From Flavobacterium orientale (lineage in GTDB: Bacteria > Bacteroidota > Bacteroidia > Flavobacteriales > Flavobacteriaceae): a DNA stretch of 64,000 bases. Each line of letters begins with the position of its first letter. The stretch's first letter is position 1. Positions 8,815 to 17,925 of the stretch are shown in pieces. The notes under the pieces are model-generated. The model saw only the letters and a program-made list of their open reading frames with translations, was not told where the DNA came from and did no database searches. The stretch lies in assembly GCF_014638005.1 (NCBI RefSeq), contig NZ_BMFG01000002.1, forward strand, positions 124,624-188,623. Reading direction: 5' to 3'. The position numbers were made by a program, and so were the translations under genes.

Positions 8815-8927
8815 ATATAACTATTTTTTTGGTTAATTAAGGCTAATTTACCAAAAAAAATGTTAAATAATAACTGAAATAGTAAATTGAAAAGCAACTT
8901 ATTAACACTTCTATCAACCGAAATACA

Positions 8928-10304
8928 TTAGTTTTTCATTAATTTAGTTCTGTGCCATTCCCCATTAGCCGTTTCAATACTTAAGAAATAAATACCACTC
9001 GTAAGGTTTTGAACCGATAGTGTAGTTTCAGTACCGGTAGTTGGATGGAAGGTTCCCACTATTTTTCCCGACGCATCATTCAACACAATTTGTTTGATGG
9101 CCGATAAGTTAGGGTTTTTAAGTGTCACCATTTCTTCAGCAGGATTAGGGTAAACAGAAAACCCTTCATTTACAAAATCGGCTGTTCCCAAAGAAGTGTC
9201 GTTAATCTTGTAGATAATGCCACCGGAAACTCCGGCCACATACAATTCACCGTTAACATCTTCACCAAAAGTCGCTAGGCCACCTGAAAAAGGTGCTGTC
9301 CAAGTAATAGTGCCACCCGAAGTGGGAATCCAGCCAATTCTATTGGCACAATAATCGGCAAAGAAATATTTATTTTGAAAATTAGGGTATAACAAACCGG
9401 TATAGGAATAACCTCCGGTGACGGAACAATAGCCTCCTCCATAGGGATAGGTGGCAATCGGGAATTTATAATTTGCTATGGGTCCGCAACCCACAGTACT
9501 GAAAACGGAATTGCCTTCATAGCATTTCCAACCATAATTCAGCCCGGCCTCAGTTGGCAATGCTTTGTTTATCTCTTCCACTGAATTTTGTCCCACATCA
9601 GCAATCCACAAGTCGCCCGTATTTCTATCGAAAGAAAATTTCCAAGGATTTCGCACCCCCACAGCCCAAATCTCATCAGCTCCGGGAGTAGCTCCGGCAA
9701 ACGGATTTCCGGCAGGAATACTATAAGGAGTGCCATTATCGACATCAATTCGCAACATTTTTCCTAAAAGGGAATTGATGTTTTGTGCATAATTCTGTGG
9801 ATCGCCACCACTACCGCCATCACCCATTCCGATGTATAAATAGCCATCAGGACCAAAAGCCAAGGAACCGCCATTATGATTGGAATAAGGTTGTGAAACA
9901 GTCAATAAAATCTGAGCACTTGCCGGATTGGCAATGTTAGCATCCGTAGTGTTCACGGAGTAACGTGCAATCACGGTTGCTCCATCACCCACTCGGGTAT
10001 AGTTTACATAAAAATAGCCATTGGTGGCATAATTGGGATGAAAAGCTAAGCCTAACAAGCCACGTTCGCCACCTGCTAAAACAGTAGTTGAAGGTATGGT
10101 TAAAAAATTGGTAGCGTTAATGGTTCCGTTTGCATTCAAAATTCGAATCGCCCCGCCGCGTTGTACGACAAATAAGCGGGAATCACCGGCATTTACGATA
10201 GCTACCGGACTAGAAAATCCGGTTGCGAAGGATTGCAAAGCAATGGATTGCGAGAAAAGAGTGGAAGTAATACAAAATAAGGTAAAAAGTACTAATTTTT
10301 TCAT
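8928..10304 (-). CDS. Secreted PQQ-dependent glucose/sorbosone-type dehydrogenase with T9SS type A sorting domain
   Basis: 458 residues. A Sec signal peptide (MKKLVLFTLF, ending near FSQ19) precedes a six-bladed beta-propeller of the soluble aldose-dehydrogenase family: GERGLLGLAFHPNY, a metal/PQQ-site region GDGGSGGDPQNYAQN, and WSFDRNTGDLWIADVG-like blades. Residues 380-458 form a type A T9SS sorting domain, with the YPNPA motif and a lysine-rich end. It is probably exported across the outer membrane and attached to the cell surface, oxidising sugars. Whether PQQ is made in this organism cannot be seen here. Confidence 0.85.
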   Translation of the reverse strand: MKKLVLFTLFCITSTLFSQSIALQSFATGFSSPVAIVNAGDSRLFVVQRGGAIRILNANGTINATNFLTIPSTTVLAGGERGLLGLAFHPNYATNGYFYVNYTRVGDGATVIARYSVNTTDANIANPASAQILLTVSQPYSNHNGGSLAFGPDGYLYIGMGDGGSGGDPQNYAQNINSLLGKMLRIDVDNGTPYSIPAGNPFAGATPGADEIWAVGVRNPWKFSFDRNTGDLWIADVGQNSVEEINKALPTEAGLNYGWKCYEGNSVFSTVGCGPIANYKFPIATYPYGGGYCSVTGGYSYTGLLYPNFQNKYFFADYCANRIGWIPTSGGTITWTAPFSGGLATFGEDVNGELYVAGVSGGIIYKINDTSLGTADFVNEGFSVYPNPAEEMVTLKNPNLSAIKQIVLNDASGKIVGTFHPTTGTETTLSVQNLTSGIYFLSIETANGEWHRTKLMKN

Positions 10305-10490
10305 AGCAGGTTGTTTTTGGATTACTGTAAAATTACAAAAAAAAAGTACACCTTCTTAATTAGAAACAAGTTAGCTATTGATTGGGTTAAAATTTAAATG
10401 ATTAACGTCACTTTTTGTATACTTCGTTTTTGAGTAATAGTATTCGTTTGTAGTAGTTTTTTTATCTCTAATAGCAAATAACATCAAAAA

Positions 10491-10518
10491 AACCGCCCCA
10501 AATTTCTTCAAGGCGGTT
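10491..10518 (-). terminator. Terminator of the VWA lipoprotein gene
   Basis: AACCGCC at 10491-10497 pairs with GGCGGTT at 10512-10518. On the minus strand the stem is followed by a T-run made by the A-run at 10486-10491. Confidence 0.75.
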
Positions 10519-10538
10519 CAACCACAATCCAACTAAAA

Positions 10539-11702
10539 TTAGTTCACCACTACATAGCCTTTTGCTTTGGCATAACTGTGAATAGACGTTGCCATCGCAT
10601 TGCCCAAATCGTCTTGTGTTTTAGTGTTCTTCGATTCGTTGTCAATATATTCTTGACGTTTCTTAGCCAACTCCGCCATTTCTTTTTGAATGGTTTCTCG
10701 TTCTTTGGTTTTCTGCGTGATAATCGTTTTAATTTCTTCTTTCGATTTGTTCTTTAGTTCCGCCGGAAGTTCTTCTTCTTTCAAATTGTCTAAGGCTTTG
10801 GCATCGGTTTTAGCTTTATCCACCAAATCCCAACTGTCGTTTTTATATACTGCTTTCGATTTACTCACAGAACGTTCGGCCAAATTGGCTCCAGAGATCG
10901 ATTGAGCATTGGCATCCTGCACTTCTTGGCTTCTTTTTTTCTCCATTCCTTTTGTACCATACCCAATATAAGTCGTATTCAACCGCACATTGCATTGCGA
11001 AATTTGATCATCATACGGCGTCACGATGTAGCGAACTTTGGCGTTGTAATCAATGTTAAAGTATTTTCCTTTGCCCACATCGGCACCGTCTTTCCAAAAG
11101 GTCGAAATCCCTTCGGCAGCATTTCCACAGAAAATTGTGTTGATAAATATGTCTTTTTTCAACGCATCGGCAATGGCTTCTTTGTAGTTTATACTTCCTT
11201 GATTGAAGGGTTCGTTACCGGCAATATAGACGAGTTTCATACTTTTTTGATGGTCGTCCCAAGTTAATTTATCAACGGATTCTTTGATTACAGCTCCGCA
11301 ATATTCATAGCCACCATTGGTTCGCAACGCAAACAACTGTTCCGAAATCAAATCTAAATCGGTGCTCAACGGCGTAATTTGTCGGATGTAATTCGATTGT
11401 TCGCTCAATCCGCTATTGCCATATTCATACAGCGAGATTTGAATTTCAGGACTTTTTCCTTCGTACTTCAACGTGGTCAAGGTGTTCACAATGTTCCAAA
11501 GGCGTGATTTGGCTTGTTCAATCAAACCATTCATACTGCTTGACGTGTCTAACAATAAGGCTACTTGAATTTTGGTGTCGGCTGTCGCTACAACTGTTTG
11601 TTCTGGTTGCGGATTGATAGCTAACGTTTCGTTTTTCTTCTCACAATTGCTAAAGAGCATGCAGGAAGACAATAAGGCGATGGATAAAACTAAATTTTTC
11701 AT
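10539..11702 (-). CDS. VWA-domain lipoprotein
   Basis: 387 residues from the ATG at 11702. The frame stays open to 11795, but that extension overlaps the upstream gene and hides the signal sequence. The N-terminus is a lipoprotein-like signal with Cys at 14 and 20 as candidate lipidation sites. A von Willebrand factor A domain follows (about 40-260) with the metal-site motif DTSSSM and a later GGYEYCG loop. The C-terminal third is a charged Lys/Glu helix with KKRQEYID. VWA domains mediate metal-dependent protein contacts. It starts 29 bp after the toroid-protein gene, so the two are very likely co-transcribed; their role is unknown. Confidence 0.8.
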   Translation of the reverse strand: MKNLVLSIALLSSCMLFSNCEKKNETLAINPQPEQTVVATADTKIQVALLLDTSSSMNGLIEQAKSRLWNIVNTLTTLKYEGKSPEIQISLYEYGNSGLSEQSNYIRQITPLSTDLDLISEQLFALRTNGGYEYCGAVIKESVDKLTWDDHQKSMKLVYIAGNEPFNQGSINYKEAIADALKKDIFINTIFCGNAAEGISTFWKDGADVGKGKYFNIDYNAKVRYIVTPYDDQISQCNVRLNTTYIGYGTKGMEKKRSQEVQDANAQSISGANLAERSVSKSKAVYKNDSWDLVDKAKTDAKALDNLKEEELPAELKNKSKEEIKTIITQKTKERETIQKEMAELAKKRQEYIDNESKNTKTQDDLGNAMATSIHSYAKAKGYVVVN

Positions 11703-11731
11703 AGTGTTGGATTTAAAAGTTGTAATTACAA

Positions 11732-13054
11732 TTATTTTTGAAGGTTTTTGATGTCGTTTTCTATCGAAAGAATCATCAAACAAGTGGCAGTACAAAAGGA
11801 AGGACTTGTGATGCAGTGATGACCGTTCCAGCTCCCGTCTGCATTTTGAATTTGCATCATGCGGCCGCCGATGTTGTCATACCATTTTTTCCAGTCGTCG
11901 TCGTGATTGACCACCATCGATTCGCCGGTTTGAAGGAAGCTTAGGAATTCTTCCCCGCCGTTGTTGCCAAATCCGGATAATACATCGTCCTTCATCGCGG
12001 TTACTTTAGCAGAATTATAAACTTTATTTGCCACATCATACGACTTTGCTTTTTCTTTAGAATAACCCAATCGCTCTAAATTTTGCTCGTTCAAAACGGC
12101 ATCGCGTTCAATTTTGCCTTCGGCTTTGGCTTTTTTAAATAATTGGTTGACTTCTTTGGCTTCTTCGGCACTGTTGCGAACGGAGCTGCTCACGGCATAC
12201 AGCATAATTCCGGCTCCGTCTTCGGTTTTGGCTGACTGACTTTCGGGATTGTAATTGCTTTTTTGATATTCTCTGGCTTGTTGAATTTTGTCTTTATCGA
12301 CTTTGATGCCTTCATTTTTAGCAGCCATTTCTAAACTGGAATTCGCAAAAGACGACTGTAAAACACCCGCCCAACCGGAGCTTCCGACTTTACCGGAATC
12401 GCCCATCGATTTTTCAATTTTATCGACACAAACCTGAATACCGTCTTTCACTCTTGCTTTAATGGACGCATTTTGTAAAGTAGGCAACAATTGGTTGAAG
12501 AATTGCAACGTGAGAATGGCATCAATGTGTTCGCCCAGTTTTCCTTGAATTTGCGTTCCACGAATTTGTGTGATGTAAGGAGAATTTTGGTTCTTTTCGA
12601 TTTCATTTAATAAAAATAAAACTGATTTTTTAAGGGTTTCTTTGTGCTCGCCTTTTTCCATTGAATGGCCGCAACGGTACAATGCCATAGCTGACATTGC
12701 CGTTGTAGCAGGATCGGAAGAAACGGCGTGCGGATTTCTTTCGGATTGCTTGTTTCGAGAACCGGCTCCCCAACCCCCATCGGAGTTTTGGGCTTCAATG
12801 AGCCATAATTCACCTTTGGAAATGGTTTCGATGAATTTGGAATTCGTTTTTACTGTTGATGAACCTTCAATTGGTTGTTCGCCCATTAAGGACATAAATA
12901 CACAGGGTTTTTCTTCGTCTTCCACAATTTCTCGTTGAGCGATTTCTTTTTTTGGAAGAAGTTCTTTCGTTGGTGCTGAATCATTTCCCAACAAATAAAT
13001 AAACGGAACACAACTTACTAAAGCGGATATTCCAAGGATGATTTTTGATTTCAT
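11732..13054 (-). CDS. Secreted or anchored alpha/alpha-toroid protein (prenyltransferase/squalene-cyclase repeat fold)
   Basis: 440 residues. A hydrophobic N-terminus (ISALVSCVPFIYLL) could be a membrane anchor or a lipoprotein signal at Cys15. The body has terpenoid-cyclase-like repeats: LWLIEAQNSDGGWG near 80-93, ATTAMSAMALYRCG near 117-130, and at the C-terminus MMQIQNADGSWNG followed by SFCTATCLMILS. The DxDD cyclase motif is absent, and so are the zinc ligands of protein prenyltransferases as far as I can see, so this is a fold assignment and not an enzyme call. Its partner downstream is the VWA lipoprotein. Confidence 0.7.
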   Translation of the reverse strand: MKSKIILGISALVSCVPFIYLLGNDSAPTKELLPKKEIAQREIVEDEEKPCVFMSLMGEQPIEGSSTVKTNSKFIETISKGELWLIEAQNSDGGWGAGSRNKQSERNPHAVSSDPATTAMSAMALYRCGHSMEKGEHKETLKKSVLFLLNEIEKNQNSPYITQIRGTQIQGKLGEHIDAILTLQFFNQLLPTLQNASIKARVKDGIQVCVDKIEKSMGDSGKVGSSGWAGVLQSSFANSSLEMAAKNEGIKVDKDKIQQAREYQKSNYNPESQSAKTEDGAGIMLYAVSSSVRNSAEEAKEVNQLFKKAKAEGKIERDAVLNEQNLERLGYSKEKAKSYDVANKVYNSAKVTAMKDDVLSGFGNNGGEEFLSFLQTGESMVVNHDDDWKKWYDNIGGRMMQIQNADGSWNGHHCITSPSFCTATCLMILSIENDIKNLQK

Positions 13055-13087
13055 ATGGTATTGATTTTGATTATTACTTATTATTTT

Positions 13088-13275
13088 GCCGCTGATTCGC
13101 TGATTTATTTTTTAACCACATAGGGGCATGTTTTTTATAGATTTTAGAGGCGTTTCACTTTACATTAGAAAAGGATAGCTATGTGAACCCAAGCATTGGG
13201 CTATATTTTCCTTTTTGCCTATGGTCTCTATGTGGTTAAGTGGCATTTATTATAAAAAAACTGCGAATCAGTGGC
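13088..13275. repeat. Nested inverted-repeat element in a 385-bp divergent intergenic region
   Basis: The outer arms are 13088-13100 (GCCGCTGATTCGC) and 13263-13275, pairing with one mismatch. The inner arms TTAACCACATAG (13112-13123) and its exact complement at 13228-13239 are perfect. A central CCCAAGCATTGGG hairpin lies at 13188-13200. I see no open frame inside. The rest of 13055-13439 is AT-rich and should contain the promoters of both flanking operons. Confidence 0.75.
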
Positions 13276-13439
13276 TTGTTACATCATCAGTAAAAAATGA
13301 TTTTGCGTTTATTTTTTGATAAAATTACTTTTCATACTAATTCAACTTTGGGCGACTTGGTGAAACCCATTTTTGACTTGGTGAAATCGTTTTTTAAACC
13401 CGATTTTATTTTCGTACTTTACACTATAATATAAATGAG

Positions 13440-15239
13440 ATGTATAATCAACTGAAAATACTACTGTTTACGTTGCTTTTCCCTTTGATGATGGTGGCTC
13501 AAGACAGCACTAAAACCAAATCAGGGAAAACTTCTGTGAGTAAAAAGGCAATAGAACTGACGGAAACTTTGTCTGAAAGCAATCCTACTGCCACAGCAGA
13601 TAAATATGTGGAGTTGGCTACCGAATTGGATAAAAAAGGCGATTATACGAAAGCTGAAGATTATTTGAAAAGAGCTTTACCTCTTTATCAAAAGCAAAAA
13701 AATAAAGATAAAATAGCATCGACTACGCGATTGCTTGCACAAATTCAAGAGAAGCAAAAAAAGTTCAATCAAGCCATTTTGAACTATCAATCGGCCAGTG
13801 AAGATGCGATGGATAAGAGTGCTTCAAGAATTAACTCAAACGATGCAAGTCGCCTTCAAAATACGAGTCCGAAAGCCCAAGCCGAATACTTGGATTCCAA
13901 CATCAAAATTTTAGAGAAAGAAGGAAAAAAAGAGGAAGCTGTAGCAGTGTACAAACAAAAAGCGGAGGTAGATTTAAAGTCAGATAACAAAGGCATGGCG
14001 ATTGAAAGTTACGAAAAAGCCATTGCTGTTTCCAAAGACAAACCGGAAGAAGTGTTGAAATTGAAAAGCGAGATTTCGAAAGTCTATGCTTCGGAAAACA
14101 ACTTGGATAAGGCGATTGAAATTACGAAAAACACCATTTCGGATGCGGAGAAATTAGGAAGTGTTTCGCAACAAATTGAGCAACAGCAAACGTTGGCGGG
14201 TTTGTATTTTAAAAATGAAAACCAAGATGATGCCATCGTTTTGTTAGAAGAAACCTATGATTTGGCTTTAAAAAACGGACGCACTTTTGATGCAAAGAAA
14301 GCGATGTTGGCACTTTCGGATTATTATAGAGCACAAGGCAATCAAACGAAAGCAATTGAATTATACGACAAATTTTTGAATGATTTTGATCGGATGGTGC
14401 AAGCGGATAGTTCGTTGGTGGATTCGAAGATTTTTCAAGTTACTGAAGAAAAAATCAAGCAATTGGAGAAAGAACGTGCGTTGAAAGATGAATTGATTAC
14501 GAAGAAAAATAAGTTCAATTATGTGTTGATTGGTTCGGTGATTTTGATGTTGATTTTATTGGGATTGATTGCGAAAGCATTGTTTTCCATCAAAACCAAG
14601 AACAAAAAAATTGCATTGCAATCGTTGCGAAGGGAAATGAATCCGCATTTTATTTTTAATAGTTTGAATAGTGTGAACCAATTTATTGCTCAAAATAATG
14701 AGTTGGAAGCCAATAAATATTTGACTTCGTATTCCAATTTAATGCGGAATATGATGGAAACATCGAATAAAGATTTTATTTCGTTGTCCAATGAATTAGA
14801 GCAAATTAAGAAGTATTTGGATTTGGAACATTTGCGTTTTCAAGACAAATTTGAGTATGAAATTGTGGTGGATGAGAAGTTAGATTCGGATGCCATTTTG
14901 GTTCCGAATATGTTGATTCAGCCGCATTTGGAGAACGCCATTTGGCACGGTTTGCGTTACAGAGAAACCATAGGAAAATTGAAAGTGACTTTTGCGGAAG
15001 AAAATCAATTGATCAAAGTTTCGATTGAAGATGACGGAATTGGCGTAGAAAAAAGCAGGGAATTGAAAACACAAAACCAAAAAGTGCACGAATCCAGAGG
15101 ATTAAACAATGTGGAAGAACGGATTAATTTGTTGAACGATTTGTATCATCAACAGATTTCGTATACCATTTCGTCGGGAACAGATGGCAACGGAACATTA
15201 GTCACGCTTTATTTTTCTAAAACCACCAAAGTTGTATGA
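13440..15239 (+). CDS. TPR-containing sensor histidine kinase, LytS/YehU type
   Basis: 599 residues. A signal peptide (to about AQ21) exports an all-helical TPR region (about 40-345). One membrane helix follows (VLIGSVILMLILLGLIAKAL, about 361-380), then a cytoplasmic His_kinase domain with the phosphoacceptor motif NPHFIFNS (His403) and an ATPase domain ending DDGIGVEKSRE...RGLNNVEERINLL. It autophosphorylates and passes phosphate to the LytTR regulator encoded next, whose ATG overlaps this stop (ATGA at 15236-15239), so they are translationally coupled. The signal is unknown; TPRs suggest a periplasmic protein ligand. Confidence 0.92.
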   Translation: MYNQLKILLFTLLFPLMMVAQDSTKTKSGKTSVSKKAIELTETLSESNPTATADKYVELATELDKKGDYTKAEDYLKRALPLYQKQKNKDKIASTTRLLAQIQEKQKKFNQAILNYQSASEDAMDKSASRINSNDASRLQNTSPKAQAEYLDSNIKILEKEGKKEEAVAVYKQKAEVDLKSDNKGMAIESYEKAIAVSKDKPEEVLKLKSEISKVYASENNLDKAIEITKNTISDAEKLGSVSQQIEQQQTLAGLYFKNENQDDAIVLLEETYDLALKNGRTFDAKKAMLALSDYYRAQGNQTKAIELYDKFLNDFDRMVQADSSLVDSKIFQVTEEKIKQLEKERALKDELITKKNKFNYVLIGSVILMLILLGLIAKALFSIKTKNKKIALQSLRREMNPHFIFNSLNSVNQFIAQNNELEANKYLTSYSNLMRNMMETSNKDFISLSNELEQIKKYLDLEHLRFQDKFEYEIVVDEKLDSDAILVPNMLIQPHLENAIWHGLRYRETIGKLKVTFAEENQLIKVSIEDDGIGVEKSRELKTQNQKVHESRGLNNVEERINLLNDLYHQQISYTISSGTDGNGTLVTLYFSKTTKVV

Positions 15240-15991
15240 ACGATTTTCAAAAAATAAAAAGTGTCATTGTTGAAGATGAGTCGGCTGCTCGCGAAGCGTT
15301 GAAAAATTATTTGGCAAAATATTGTCCGCAAATCGAGATCATTGGCGAAGCACAAAACAGTCGGGAAGCGATTCCGTTGTTGCACGAACTACAACCGCAA
15401 TTGGTTTTTTTGGATGTAGAAATGCCGTTTGGTAATGCGTTTGATGTGTTAGAAGGATGTAAGGATTTGCATTTTGAAACCATTTTTGTCACTGCTTTTT
15501 CGGAATATTCGTTGAAAGCGTTGAACCAAAGTGCAGCGTATTATTTGTTGAAACCCATCAGCATTGAAGAATTGATTTTGGCGGTTAACAAAGTGCAACA
15601 ACAATTGATGAAGCAGGAATTGTTTAATCGAAATCAAATCATCGTACAAAATTTCCGCGAACCCAAAATCGAGAAGCAACAAGTCATTTTACCCACGTTA
15701 GAAGGTTTTGAAGTAGTTAAAATGGAAGAAATCGTCCGTTTGCGAGGCAATGGCAACTTCACCGATATTCATTTGGCCGATGGAACCAAAAAAATGGTCT
15801 GTCGTTTTTTGAAACACTTTGATGAAATGTTGGATTTTCCGTTTATGCGGGTGCACAAATCACATATTATTAATTTGAATTTTGTGAAATCGTACCACAA
15901 ATCGTTGGGTGGTTATGTGATGCTTTTTGATGAAACGGAGATTGAGATTTCGGTGGGTTATAAAGAGGAGTTTTTGAGGAGGTTTAGGTGA
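15236..15991 (+). CDS. LytTR-family response regulator
   Basis: 251 residues. The receiver domain at 8-125 has the acidic pocket EDE at 13-15, the phosphoacceptor Asp60 in VFLDVEMP, and Lys in YLLKPI near 107. A LytTR DNA-binding domain follows at about 145-251 (VVKMEEIVRLRGNGNFTDI, then FMRVHKSHIINLNFV). It is the output partner of the kinase upstream. Its last 27 bases are repeated about 1.06 kb downstream. Targets are unknown. Confidence 0.93.
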   Translation: MNDFQKIKSVIVEDESAAREALKNYLAKYCPQIEIIGEAQNSREAIPLLHELQPQLVFLDVEMPFGNAFDVLEGCKDLHFETIFVTAFSEYSLKALNQSAAYYLLKPISIEELILAVNKVQQQLMKQELFNRNQIIVQNFREPKIEKQQVILPTLEGFEVVKMEEIVRLRGNGNFTDIHLADGTKKMVCRFLKHFDEMLDFPFMRVHKSHIINLNFVKSYHKSLGGYVMLFDETEIEISVGYKEEFLRRFR

Positions 15992-16157
15992 GGTTTTTAT
16001 ATATGATCGAAGAAGTATTAATTTTAAAAGAATAAAAGAAAAGCTTTTAAACCATCAATATAGAACCAACTTTCATCAAATGTTATGATAAAACAGATGG
16101 AAGTGAAATTGAAGATTTAAAATTGATTACTAACATAAACAGCTAATAATTAAAAAA

Positions 16158-16808
16158 ATGGATACTGTATATACGAAAACAAAACTTATTGCTCATCTTA
16201 ATGCAATAAAACCTGTGGGATACACTCTTAATAGTGATTTGTTTTATGAAAAAGCAATTACAAATGCCATCATTTATATACGTTGTAGAGGTCAGGAACA
16301 TTTCCCACATAGTTTTATTTTTAGTTCTATTTTGGTGAGGATTAGATTTACAAATGTCGAAAATATTTTTAATCAGGCATGTACAGCAACCAATAATACT
16401 GTATATCAAGCAGATGATGACGATCCTACCTTTAGCAAAGGGTTTTCTGGAAACGTAATAGGTCAAGCCAACTTTGATTCTTTATATGACAATGAAGTTT
16501 ATGACGACCAATCATTTAATGTAGTTCGTCCACTTTTAGAACAAATGATCAATGCAGCCATACAATGGGCAAATCAAAATGATACACTACAAAATGCTTA
16601 TAACAATGCCGAGTTGCTGTCTTTTGATGCACGATCAGATTTGTATTCTCAACCATTTCCTGCTAAATACATGATTGCTAAAAAATTAGTTGGAGCTTCG
16701 GATTATTCTAGTTATGCAACAACAGTAATTGCAAGTTACAACTCTAGAGGAGAAACAAATAAAGCAAACTTTTTACAGACCTTAAAAAACATATTAGATG
16801 CTTTATAA
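16158..16808 (+). CDS. Hypothetical protein of unknown family
   Basis: 216 residues, mostly helical in appearance, with no signal peptide or membrane segment and no motif I recognise. It is rich in Asn, Asp and Tyr, with an acidic stretch QADDDDPTF near 94-102 and QPFPAKYMIAKKLVGASDY near 168-186. The ATG at 16158 follows an A-rich stretch. The gene sits in an AT-rich segment between two copies of the regulator's 3' end, which suggests it arrived or was stranded there by recombination. Confidence 0.6.
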   Translation: MDTVYTKTKLIAHLNAIKPVGYTLNSDLFYEKAITNAIIYIRCRGQEHFPHSFIFSSILVRIRFTNVENIFNQACTATNNTVYQADDDDPTFSKGFSGNVIGQANFDSLYDNEVYDDQSFNVVRPLLEQMINAAIQWANQNDTLQNAYNNAELLSFDARSDLYSQPFPAKYMIAKKLVGASDYSSYATTVIASYNSRGETNKANFLQTLKNILDAL

Positions 16809-16983
16809 TATCATAAAAACAATTTATAATAGAGAAGATTTGCAAGCTCACTTGGAGATTAAAGTTCAACTAGTTTATCTGAAATAGGAATTAATTTTTT
16901 ATTCATAAATTTAAAAGTGATTTTAATAATTATAAAATCACGATTTTTGAAGATAGGTTTAGTAAAGAAGTTTATCCTAAAAT

Positions 16984-17052
16984 GTTATAACTTTTGATCA
17001 ATTTAAAATTTCTGTGAATTATAAGGAGGAGTTTTTGAGGAGGTTTAGGTGA
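16984..17052 (+). pseudogene. Remnant of a LytTR regulator C-terminus
   Basis: A stop-bounded frame ends in KISVNYKEEFLRRFR and a TGA, against EISVGYKEEFLRRFR at the end of the intact regulator. The last 27 bases (17026-17052) are identical to 15965-15991, and similarity fades upstream. It has no start codon. The rest of the 16809-17102 spacer holds another short stop-bounded frame of no clear origin. Confidence 0.7.
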
Positions 17053-17102
17053 TTTTATTTGACTAAAATATTCTATAATTTATATATTTAATTATTCGGA
17101 AA

Positions 17103-17570
17103 ATGAAAAAATTTTTAATCGTACTATTTTGTTCTACTTCTTCGCTGATGATGTCGCAAGAAATCATTTTTAATGAACCATTAAAATCTGAAATTGATTA
17201 TTATCTCAGTAAAGAAAACATTGACGAGTTTAAAAATCATGAAAGAGCACTAATAATTGGCCAGCTTGACACAGATGAAAAAGGCACAAAATATTATATT
17301 TCAAATAGAATAGAATACTATCAAAAAGCTAAGGTTAATTTTTTTCAAACCTACAATGGTATTTATGTTTTTATAATTTTTAAAAACTATAGGTTATCTG
17401 AGTTGTCTCAAGCCTTTTATGATGATTTGGCTAAAAAACACTTTCCTGAGGCAGTAAAACATTTAGAGGAAAACGGTATGTATCTAATACAAAGTGGTTA
17501 TCATCCAAGAGAAATTTATATAACTATTAAGGACGGAGTGGTTACGGATAGAGAGGAATATTCGAGGTAA
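17103..17570 (+). CDS. Small secreted hypothetical protein
   Basis: 155 residues. A clear Sec signal peptide (MKKFLIVLFC, cleavage near MMSQ19) is followed by a mixed alpha/beta region with many Tyr, Lys and Glu and no cysteine in the mature part. I recognise no family. It lies between the LytTR remnant and the hipBA module. AT-rich like its left neighbour. Confidence 0.6.
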   Translation: MKKFLIVLFCSTSSLMMSQEIIFNEPLKSEIDYYLSKENIDEFKNHERALIIGQLDTDEKGTKYYISNRIEYYQKAKVNFFQTYNGIYVFIIFKNYRLSELSQAFYDDLAKKHFPEAVKHLEENGMYLIQSGYHPREIYITIKDGVVTDREEYSR

Positions 17571-17591
17571 TAGCAATATTCTAAGATTTAT

Positions 17592-17654
17592 AAATACCAT
17601 TATAGTAGTATATTTGTTCAAAAATAACTACTTTTGATTAATATAATGGTATTT
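17592..17654 (+). promoter_or_regulatory. hipBA promoter with flanking operator arms
   Basis: AAATACCATTATA (17592-17604) and its exact complement TATAATGGTATTT (17642-17654) bracket a perfect -7 element, TATATTTG at 17609-17616. A second, inner pair AGTAGT/ACTACT lies at 17604-17609 and 17627-17632. The right arm ends 2 bp before the hipB ATG. This fits autoregulation by a HipB dimer, by analogy with other HipB proteins. Confidence 0.65.
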
Positions 17655-17656
17655 TT

Positions 17657-17923
17657 ATGCTACATTCCATCAACGTAAAAGAAGTCAAAATCCAAATCGG
17701 ACAGCTTTGTAAGGCCAAAAGAAAGGAATTTAACCTTACCCGAGAACAGTTGGCAGATGCTTTGCAAATGTCGAGAGCTACCATTCAAAACATTGAAAGT
17801 GGCAAAAATGCTACGTTGGATAATTTGCTCAAAATAGCCAATCACTTTCATTTGTTGGAAACCATTTTTGAGGGTGTTCAGTCGTTACACAATTCTTCAT
17901 CAGATCCACTTTCATTATACTAA
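17657..17923 (+). CDS. hipB: HipB-type antitoxin, XRE-family DNA-binding protein
   Basis: 88 residues, typical for HipB. A single helix-turn-helix domain occupies about 10-62, with LTREQLADALQMSRATIQNIE as helices 2-3. It is expected to bind the palindrome upstream as a dimer and to bind HipA, repressing the operon and neutralising the kinase. The hipA ATG begins 2 bp after this stop. Confidence 0.88.
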   Translation: MLHSINVKEVKIQIGQLCKAKRKEFNLTREQLADALQMSRATIQNIESGKNATLDNLLKIANHFHLLETIFEGVQSLHNSSSDPLSLY

Positions 17924-17925
17924 GT

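Noticed and set aside
11703..11795. N-terminal extension of the VWA gene
   Set aside because: It overlaps the end of the toroid gene and would bury the lipoprotein signal; the ATG at 11702 gives a normal signal sequence.
16143..16466. A 107-codon minus-strand frame opposite the hypothetical gene at 16158
   Set aside because: The plus-strand frame is twice as long, starts with ATG after a suitable leader, and has better composition.
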